Shown here piece by piece: positions 6,749 through 11,660 of a stretch of DNA of 11,660 nucleotides (position 1 is its first letter; every line of letters starts with the position of its first letter). Under the pieces are notes generated by a model, which searched no databases, had not been told where the DNA came from, and saw only the letters and a program-made list of their open reading frames with translations. Where the stretch lies: positions 1 through 11,660 of the forward strand of contig JAAZHB010000059.1 of the NCBI GenBank assembly GCA_012510935.1, read 5' to 3'. Origin of the DNA: Clostridiales bacterium (GTDB lineage: Bacteria; Bacillota_A; Clostridia; Peptostreptococcales; Anaerovoracaceae). Position numbers and translations under genes: made by a program.

Positions 6749-9182
6749 TATTCTGACCGTCACACCTCTTGTAAGAAATCTCATCTACAATATTTTTTAC
6801 CATAAGGATTCCTAACCCGCCAATTTGTCTTTTGCTTTCAGGAAGTGTTATATCCGGATCAGTTCTTTCAAGCGGATTATATGCTATGCCGTTATCAATA
6901 AAACTTAAAGTAATAGCATGGGGATTATCGGATATTTTAAGACAAACCTCTACGCTGCCAGTATTCGGAGTGTAAGCATAATTGGAAATATTACTGACTA
7001 TTTCATCTATTACTATGTTGATTTGGCTAATGAATTTCGCTGGAAAACCAGATGAGGACATTTTATCTTCAACAAAGTCAGTTACTTTAGCAATATTTGT
7101 TATTACAGCGGGTAATTCTATGCTATTCTCATCAGAATCGTTCTCACCGTTATATTCAAAACAAAGTAAAGTAATATCGTCAAATTGTGGTGCCTCTTTT
7201 ACAAAGGTATCTATGTCCGATAGAACCGCGTTACAAATACTTAGCGGCGAGCTCGAATAGTTCTCGCATATCAGGGAAAGAAGCCTATCATCTCCATAAA
7301 GCGCATTATATGAATCAGTTGCCTCAGTTACACCATCTGTATATAGAAGAATCTTATCTCCCGGTTCCAATGCAAGCTCGTACTCTTTATAACGGATGCT
7401 CTCCATTCCGGCTAGAACAAAGCCGGTCTTATATTTATAAAATGACACCTCGCCATTCTTCTTCATAATAAGAGGAGGGTTGTGACCTGCAGAAGATGAA
7501 TGCATCATACCAGTCTCAAGGTCAACTATACCCACCCATGCAGTCACAAACATTCCCGAATCATTTCCAGAACAAAGATGAGTGTTAGCCTCTTGCATTA
7601 TTTTTGCAACACTTAGTGCTTCTTCGGCGAGACCTTTAAGCGTTGCTTTAGCACGCATCATAAACATTGCTGCGGGAATTCCTTTGCCCGAAACATCGGC
7701 TACTGTAATAACAAAATAGCGTTCTCCAATATAATAGTAATCATAGAAATCACCGCCAACTTCTTTAGCCGGGCTCATCTTAGCGTAGATTGTATATCGA
7801 CCATCATTTTTTATTGCTTCTGTTATTGTAGGGAGACTGGAATTCTGTATCTCTTTTGCAAACTCTAACTCTTTATCGATTCTTGCTGAAGCTTCTGCAA
7901 TATAATTCTTGAGTGTAACAACTGTTGAGTTAATATCATCTGACAGAGAAGCGAATTCTCTATTAGTGCGAACATCAACGACAGTGTCAAGGTTGCCATT
8001 TGTTATTTGAGCAAGAGATTTATTTATCTTATTGATATTCTCCACAATCTGTTTTCTGATTAAGTAATATACTAGAATAAACAGAACTGCAAATAGCAAT
8101 ATTTCAATAAAGACATTCATGTATGTGGATAAGGAGCCAGCTCTAATGACTTCTTCCTCGGGAATAACAGCAATTATTGTGTAGCCATTTGATTGTGTAA
8201 ACATATATCTTGATGCGATATTATCAATATCACCAGATAAAGTAAGTCCTTCATTAGCAACTGACAAGTCAAGATTTAAATCTGACAGAGATTCTCCGAG
8301 AGCTTGCCCACCTACAATTGTTTGACTAGAATCTGCAATAAGCATATAGCCAGTATTACCGACATGGCGATTATCTGTTACATAGGCAACATCTGTCGAA
8401 GAATCCGAAAGAGCCGCTAGTGCGTCATCAATATTAACACTTAAAAGATATGATGCATTTTTTTCTGCAAGGCGCGTTTGCGTAATATTAATAAATAACG
8501 AAGAGAGAATGAATACAAATACTATACAAATCATTAATGCGCGCTGAAAGCTTTGAGAAATCTTTAGAAGGTGGTTTTTCTCCGTTTGCTTATTAGACAG
8601 TACCTTTACGGCAACAATTGAAAGCATAACTGCAACACTATTAATAACAATCATAGGCATCGTACACTTCTTTACAATCGTAAAAGCCATCTGAATGTCG
8701 TCCATGTGTGTGAAAAAAACCATAAGCATATGGATTGTCTCCATGACAACAGCAGAGAAGAGTCCATATAAAATTGGAGGAATCTTGCTGTCAAAAATGA
8801 ATTTGCGAAGAACCGCAGCGAATAAGCCGGCAAGACAAGTTGAAAGCGTACACGCAATTACAGTATATTGCGCTGCTCCCCAGTTGATTGCAATGGCTCT
8901 TTCAATTCCACCGATAAAACCTGCAATAATTCCAGCAGGGCCGCCAAAAATCAACCCTGCACAAAGAGGGGCTGCATCGCGAATATTAATTGCGGCGCCG
9001 CCAACAAATATGGCATTTTCTGTCGCAAAAATCGCTGAGGCACCAAAGAGTAAACCAGCAATGATTTGCCGACGAATTTTATTCTTATGAGAATCTTGTT
9101 CGGGTTTATTTTTGTGCCATATCAGATAGAGAATGATTGTAATGGCAATATCTAATGATGCTGCAATAATCAGTTTTGACAT
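6717..9182 (-). CDS. Membrane sensor with 5TM-LYT, Cache-like, HAMP, SpoIIE/PP2C phosphatase and GHKL (HATPase) kinase domains, 821 aa
   Basis: This fuses an RsbU-like phosphatase and an RsbW-like kinase on one sensor. Residues 1-195 form a LytS-type 5TM domain, with NIRDAAPLCAGLIFGGPAG (66-84) and GFIGGIER (88-95). A helix at about 215-233, an extracellular part (235-350; NTGYMLIADSS, Cache-like) and a helix at about 355-375 follow. HAMP and a linker run to about 440. The PP2C/SpoIIE domain (440-680) keeps its metal ligands: Asp478 in GGDFYD, Asp496 in ADVSGKG, Asp616 in YTDG, and FDD at 667-669. The ATPase domain (690-821) has the N-box Glu727/Asn731, DNG (763-765) and GGLG (788-791). It therefore seems equipped both to phosphorylate and to dephosphorylate a STAS partner, presumably the convergent STAS gene. 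ATG 9182 has AGGTG (9192-9188) 5 nt upstream and a promoter at 9248-9220. No sigma factor gene adjoins it. Confidence 0.9.
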   Translation of the reverse strand: MSKLIIAASLDIAITIILYLIWHKNKPEQDSHKNKIRRQIIAGLLFGASAIFATENAIFVGGAAINIRDAAPLCAGLIFGGPAGIIAGFIGGIERAIAINWGAAQYTVIACTLSTCLAGLFAAVLRKFIFDSKIPPILYGLFSAVVMETIHMLMVFFTHMDDIQMAFTIVKKCTMPMIVINSVAVMLSIVAVKVLSNKQTEKNHLLKISQSFQRALMICIVFVFILSSLFINITQTRLAEKNASYLLSVNIDDALAALSDSSTDVAYVTDNRHVGNTGYMLIADSSQTIVGGQALGESLSDLNLDLSVANEGLTLSGDIDNIASRYMFTQSNGYTIIAVIPEEEVIRAGSLSTYMNVFIEILLFAVLFILVYYLIRKQIVENINKINKSLAQITNGNLDTVVDVRTNREFASLSDDINSTVVTLKNYIAEASARIDKELEFAKEIQNSSLPTITEAIKNDGRYTIYAKMSPAKEVGGDFYDYYYIGERYFVITVADVSGKGIPAAMFMMRAKATLKGLAEEALSVAKIMQEANTHLCSGNDSGMFVTAWVGIVDLETGMMHSSSAGHNPPLIMKKNGEVSFYKYKTGFVLAGMESIRYKEYELALEPGDKILLYTDGVTEATDSYNALYGDDRLLSLICENYSSSPLSICNAVLSDIDTFVKEAPQFDDITLLCFEYNGENDSDENSIELPAVITNIAKVTDFVEDKMSSSGFPAKFISQINIVIDEIVSNISNYAYTPNTGSVEVCLKISDNPHAITLSFIDNGIAYNPLERTDPDITLPESKRQIGGLGILMVKNIVDEISYKRCDGQNILTISKVSNL

Positions 9183-9219
9183 AATATCACCTGTCTTTCA
9201 ATGCTTATTAATTACAGTA

Positions 9220-9248
9220 ATTTTAACATTTCAATATGTCTATAGCAA
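9220..9248 (-). promoter_or_regulatory. Sigma-A-type promoter for the phosphatase-kinase gene
   Basis: On the minus strand TTGCTA (9248-9243) is separated by 17 nt from TAAAAT (9225-9220). TGT directly precedes the -10 box (9228-9226), giving an extended -10. The predicted transcript starts about 30 nt before the ATG at 9182. The upstream tRNA terminator separates it from tRNA transcription. Confidence 0.6.
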
Positions 9249-9278
9249 TTCTAAGTAGTTTGAATATATTATGATAAT

Positions 9279-9314
9279 AAAAAAAGCCTTGAAACATTGA
9301 AGTTTCAAGGCTTT
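9279..9314 (-). terminator. Rho-independent terminator of the tRNA-Lys gene
   Basis: On the minus strand a 13-bp perfect stem (AAAGCCTTGAAAC, 9314-9302, with 9295-9283) closes a 6-nt loop and runs into seven T (9285-9279), of which the first three are part of the stem. It begins 5 nt after the CCA end of the tRNA. Confidence 0.9.
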
Positions 9315-9319
9315 ATATC

Positions 9320-9395
9320 TGGTGGACGATCAGGGGTTCGAACCCTGGACACCCTGATTAAGAGTCAGGTGCTCTGCCAGCTGAGCTAATCGTCC
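9320..9395 (-). tRNA. tRNA-Lys(CTT)
   Basis: The 76-nt cloverleaf is complete. The acceptor GGACGAT (9395-9389) pairs with ATCGTCC (9330-9324), the D-stem is GCTC/GAGC, the anticodon stem is CCTGA/TCAGG with loop CTCTTAA, and the T-arm is CAGGG-TTCGAAC-CCCTG. The discriminator is A and the CCA end is encoded (9322-9320). Anticodon CTT at 9362-9360 reads AAG (lysine). It stands alone with its own promoter and terminator. Confidence 0.97.
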
Positions 9396-9425
9396 AAAAT
9401 TGTCTACGCTTAAGAACGCTTGATT

Positions 9426-9454
9426 ATAATAACATTGGGAATTGGTTGTGTCAA
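9426..9454 (-). promoter_or_regulatory. Strong sigma-A promoter of tRNA-Lys
   Basis: On the minus strand a consensus TTGACA (9454-9449) is followed after 17 nt by TATTAT (9431-9426). An overlapping TATAAT (9428-9423) would give a 20-nt spacer. The mature tRNA 5' end is at 9395, leaving a short leader of about 25 nt for RNase P removal. Confidence 0.8.
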
Positions 9455-9615
9455 GGAATAAATCTGAAAAAAATCAAGATTTTGAAAAAAAGATTTTTAA
9501 AATGAAAAACAATCAAAATGACAGTAAAAACGCATATTTATATGCAGAATTTCTGTGAAAATAAACATAAATAATCACAAATAAGTTAGAAGGGATTGAA
9601 AAAAAGCCCAAAATG

Positions 9616-9647
9616 TTGTACTATTTTGCTGAAAATGTATATATAAT
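9616..9647 (+). promoter_or_regulatory. Possible promoter of the zinc-ribbon gene
   Basis: TTGTAC (9616-9621) lies 16 nt before TATATA (9638-9643), or 20 nt before TATAAT (9642-9647). The surrounding DNA is so AT-rich that such matches arise easily, so this is the best candidate and not a firm call. It would give an mRNA leader of about 50 nt holding the hairpin at 9665-9681. Confidence 0.4.
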
Positions 9648-9664
9648 TATTATGTAAATTAGTA

Positions 9665-9681
9665 GGTCGATTCTTTCGACC
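9665..9681 (+). promoter_or_regulatory. Leader stem-loop upstream of the zinc-ribbon gene
   Basis: GGTCGA (9665-9670) and TCGACC (9676-9681) form a perfect 6-bp GC-containing stem with a 5-nt loop (TTCTT) in otherwise AT-rich DNA. It ends 10 nt before the GGAGG ribosome binding site (9692-9696) and has no T-run, so it is not a terminator. It may stabilise the mRNA 5' end or affect translation. Confidence 0.5.
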
Positions 9682-9704
9682 GAGGAATAACGGAGGTAAA
9701 CATA

Positions 9705-11660
9705 GTGTATTGTGCGAATTGTGGCAAAGAACTGCTTGATAGCGCTAAGTTTTGTAGTGCTTGCGGGGCAAGAGTTGAAGCCGATGTAGTTGAAACTACT
9801 AGAAGCTATGTTGACAAGGCATCTTTTGATGAAGATGCACCTGTAAAGAGGCCTGTAACAAACAAGGTTGTTTTTGATTGGAGCAATGTAATTGATGAGC
9901 CTTTAAAGAAGGACGTTCCAGAGGTTGAGTCACCATGGGGTACTGAAGCACCAGTGGTAAATCAACCTGCAAGTGGACTCGGAATGCCTGAACATGTTAC
10001 AGAATCTTTAGTGGAGTCTGCTGTAGAGCCAGAGGCAGAGCACAAAGCAATTAGATTTTCAGATGATGATAATCTTTTTGAAGAACTCAATAAGCCATCT
10101 ACAGACCCAGGAAGAACAATGAGTTTCATTGATATCCTCAAGCAGGAGCGTGAAGAAAGAGATGTAGTTGAAGCAAATCAAGCAGAAGCATCAAAGGCAG
10201 TTGATGATTTGATTGATAATAGTGAGCAGGCCATTGATACAGGGGCTGCTTATTCAGACTATCTTAACTCAAGAGGAACTGCAGATGAGAATGAAGCTGA
10301 GCAGAAGTATGAAGATCAGTTAAGAGCGGCTGCTCCACAGATTTATGAGCCAAAGATGTATGAAGAGACAGAGTTTATTCCACCAGTAGAACTTGAGCAA
10401 GAAGATGATGACGAAGATATAGTTGAAATTGACTTTGACAGCATGCAAACTCAAGAAATTGAAGCAGTAGACCTTGCAGAGGAAGAAGCATCAAAGGTTC
10501 TCGATGATATCATTGTTGAACTGGTTGGCGAAGATGAAGATGATAATGAGATTGAAGAAGCTACCGAAACTGGGGAAACTAAAGAAACTGCTGAAGTTGT
10601 CGAAGCTAAAGAAGCTAAAGAAACTGAAGAACCAGAATTCGAGGTGTCATATGAAGATGAATCAACTAGCGACAATTATGACGCTGATGAAGTCGACGAT
10701 GACGACGAGGAGTCAGATAGCGAGAGTGATGTAGAAGATTCTTATTTGAATTTTGATTATGTTCCTTCTCATAGAGCTATGAAAAATGAGCTAGACGAAG
10801 AGGAAGATGAAAATGACGACTCGGAGGATGATGAGTCAGAAGGAGACGAATCAGAAGAAGATGAGTCAAGTGATGATTATAGCGTCGATGGTACAGAAGA
10901 AGAAATCGATGACGAGGAAGATGAAAACGCTGAAGAAGGGGATACAGATGCAACACCTTTCGTTGCAGCCGTTGCCAAAGAGGCGGAGCCAGAATCAGTA
11001 GAATCTGAAATCGAGGCTCTAAAGAGAAGACTCGCAGAATTAATTGGGGAAGATAACGAAGAACCAATTGAGATTCCTAAAGCAGATACTGTAACTATTG
11101 AAGATTTAGTTGAACCTCAAGTGGAAGAAGAATCAGTTGAAGAACATGAACATATAGAAGATACGGTTGAAGAGCCTGCTCAAGAGCTCGATGATGAGAC
11201 TATTAAAGAATCTGCTGAATCGCCTGCAGACTTGTTCGAAGAACTAATGTCAGATAGCAGCGATGTAACATCAGATAGCAGCGATGAAATAGTTGAAGAA
11301 CAGAATGACGATCTTGATGTAATGCTTGGAGAAATTCTAGGACAGGAAGTTGCACCTGTAGAAGCGGATGCCTCAATAAAAGAAATAGAGGACAATTCAG
11401 ATGAAAATACTTCAGAGGAAGTAATAGAAACAACAGAGGAAGTTGTTGCTGTAATTGATGCTCCTGGTGAGGATGCGGCAACCGACGCTATGTCAATTGA
11501 GGATCTTGAGAAAGAACTCTTCGGCGATGAAGCTGCTGTTGACGATGCAGAGAATGAAGCTACGAAGAAAATTGACAAGTTCTATACTTTATATAAGAAG
11601 AATGAAGAGTTCCAACAACTTCTTGACGAAGAATATAACAAGCTTAATGGTGGCGAGGAA
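9705..11660 (+). CDS. Zinc-ribbon protein with a very long acidic low-complexity region (first 652 residues, partial)
   Basis: Translation should start at GTG 9705, since GGAGG (9692-9696) lies 8 nt upstream and no ATG suits. The frame stays open to the right edge. Residues 2-22 are a four-cysteine zinc ribbon (Cys3, Cys6, Cys17, Cys20: YCANCGKELL and FCSACGA). Everything after residue 25 is predicted disordered and strongly acidic: residues 363-391 contain 21 Asp/Glu out of 29. Short hydrophobic or amphipathic islands recur in it: NLFEEL (123-128), DLFEEL (509-514), VMLGEILG (539-546), IEALKRRLAELIG (436-448) and SIEDLEKELFG (597-607). From about residue 620 the composition shifts to KKIDKFYTLYKKNEEFQQLL, suggesting that a helical domain begins near the edge. 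No membrane segment is seen yet. Zinc-ribbon leaders of this kind are common in Clostridia, often on membrane proteins of unknown role. I do not recognise the specific family. Confidence 0.8.
   Translation, partial: MYCANCGKELLDSAKFCSACGARVEADVVETTRSYVDKASFDEDAPVKRPVTNKVVFDWSNVIDEPLKKDVPEVESPWGTEAPVVNQPASGLGMPEHVTESLVESAVEPEAEHKAIRFSDDDNLFEELNKPSTDPGRTMSFIDILKQEREERDVVEANQAEASKAVDDLIDNSEQAIDTGAAYSDYLNSRGTADENEAEQKYEDQLRAAAPQIYEPKMYEETEFIPPVELEQEDDDEDIVEIDFDSMQTQEIEAVDLAEEEASKVLDDIIVELVGEDEDDNEIEEATETGETKETAEVVEAKEAKETEEPEFEVSYEDESTSDNYDADEVDDDDEESDSESDVEDSYLNFDYVPSHRAMKNELDEEEDENDDSEDDESEGDESEEDESSDDYSVDGTEEEIDDEEDENAEEGDTDATPFVAAVAKEAEPESVESEIEALKRRLAELIGEDNEEPIEIPKADTVTIEDLVEPQVEEESVEEHEHIEDTVEEPAQELDDETIKESAESPADLFEELMSDSSDVTSDSSDEIVEEQNDDLDVMLGEILGQEVAPVEADASIKEIEDNSDENTSEEVIETTEEVVAVIDAPGEDAATDAMSIEDLEKELFGDEAAVDDAENEATKKIDKFYTLYKKNEEFQQLLDEEYNKLNGGEE
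10573..10636 (+). repeat. Imperfect short repeats in the acidic gene (GAAGCTAAA / GAAACT units)
   Basis: Units such as GAAACTAAA, GAAACTGCT and two adjacent copies of GAAGCTAAA encode a Glu-Thr-Lys/Glu-Ala-Lys run near residues 290-310. They are a local low-complexity expansion within the coding frame, in multiples of 3 nt. Confidence 0.5.
11250..11285 (+). repeat. 21-bp-period direct repeat in the acidic gene
   Basis: The 15-mer TCAGATAGCAGCGAT occurs at 11250-11264 and again at 11271-11285, identical, separated by GTAACA. It encodes two Ser-Asp-Ser-Ser-Asp blocks. The identity of synonymous positions suggests a recent in-frame duplication. Confidence 0.8.

Larger units (their letters stand above)
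9455..9704. other. AT-rich intergenic region between tRNA-Lys and the zinc-ribbon gene
   Basis: No gene is supported in these 250 bases. It is A/T-rich with many A-runs, for example around 9466-9510. Two small adjacent palindromes lie at 9532-9545 (GCATAT-TT-ATATGC) and 9545-9555 (CAGAA-T-TTCTG). A weak promoter (about 9616-9647) and a leader hairpin (9665-9681) are listed separately. Confidence 0.6.

Noticed and set aside
8695..9090. A 131-codon plus-strand frame opposite the 5TM domain
   Set aside because: The minus-strand frame has a recognisable 5TM-LYT domain. The plus frame has no ribosome binding site and no familiar motif.
9320..9395. tRNA-Lys as an integration site for a mobile element
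   Set aside because: No integrase, no partial tRNA copy and no flanking direct repeat is seen in the window.
9466..9510. A-rich stretch with AAAATC/GATTTT pairing as a possible terminator or small RNA
   Set aside because: The pairing is short and AT-only, and such matches are expected by chance in A-runs.
10573..11285. Repeats in the acidic gene as a CRISPR array or mobile element
   Set aside because: Units are short, imperfect and in multiples of 3 within an open coding frame. There are no regular spacers and no flanking inverted repeats.
11180..11578. Ser-rich minus-strand frames (also at 10451-10675) opposite the acidic protein
   Set aside because: The reverse complement of GAA/GAT-rich codons automatically gives Ser-rich open frames. 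They have no start signals.

Overview
The window looks like chromosome of a low-GC, Gram-positive anaerobe of the class Clostridia, most probably Lachnospiraceae. The grounds are the AT-rich intergenic DNA, strong AGGAGG ribosome binding sites, a CCA-encoding tRNA-Lys(CTT), an NHLM-type peptide exporter in a compact gut-Firmicutes form, and a zinc-ribbon protein with a long acidic tail. The assignment is an inference from gene content, not from a marker gene.

Layout. (1) Positions 1-1206, minus strand: the N-terminal part of a large membrane-anchored protein with Leu-x-x-Gly heptads (YhgE/Pip-like). It runs off the left edge. (2) Positions 1207-1358: a divergent intergenic region with a 9-bp-arm dyad whose two halves are each an extended -10 promoter element pointing outwards. 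(3) Positions 1359-6628, plus strand: a four-gene run made of a miniature HlyD-like adaptor, a C39 peptidase/ABC transporter, a second ABC transporter without a peptidase, and a STAS-domain anti-sigma factor antagonist. A perfect 12-bp terminator hairpin follows. (4) Positions 6717-9182, minus strand: an 821-residue membrane sensor with a LytS-type 5TM domain, an extracellular Cache-like region, HAMP, a SpoIIE/PP2C phosphatase and a C-terminal GHKL kinase. It converges on the STAS gene. (5) Positions 9320-9395, minus strand: tRNA-Lys(CTT) with its own promoter and terminator. (6) Positions 9705 to the right edge, plus strand: a zinc-ribbon protein followed by more than 600 residues of extremely acidic low-complexity sequence, open at the edge.

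How the parts may work together. The adaptor and two ABC proteins form a recognisable NHLM/NHLP leader-peptide bacteriocin export cassette. The peptidase cuts a double-glycine-type leader while the ABC pair and adaptor export the peptide. No precursor peptide or modification enzyme is visible here, so the cargo must be encoded elsewhere or is of an unrecognised kind. The STAS protein and the convergent phosphatase-kinase have all the catalytic parts of an RsbU/RsbV/RsbW partner switch except the sigma factor or other final target. Their placement beside the exporter suggests, but does not prove, that membrane-sensed signals gate this export system. The tRNA gene and the acidic zinc-ribbon gene are probably separate transcription units.
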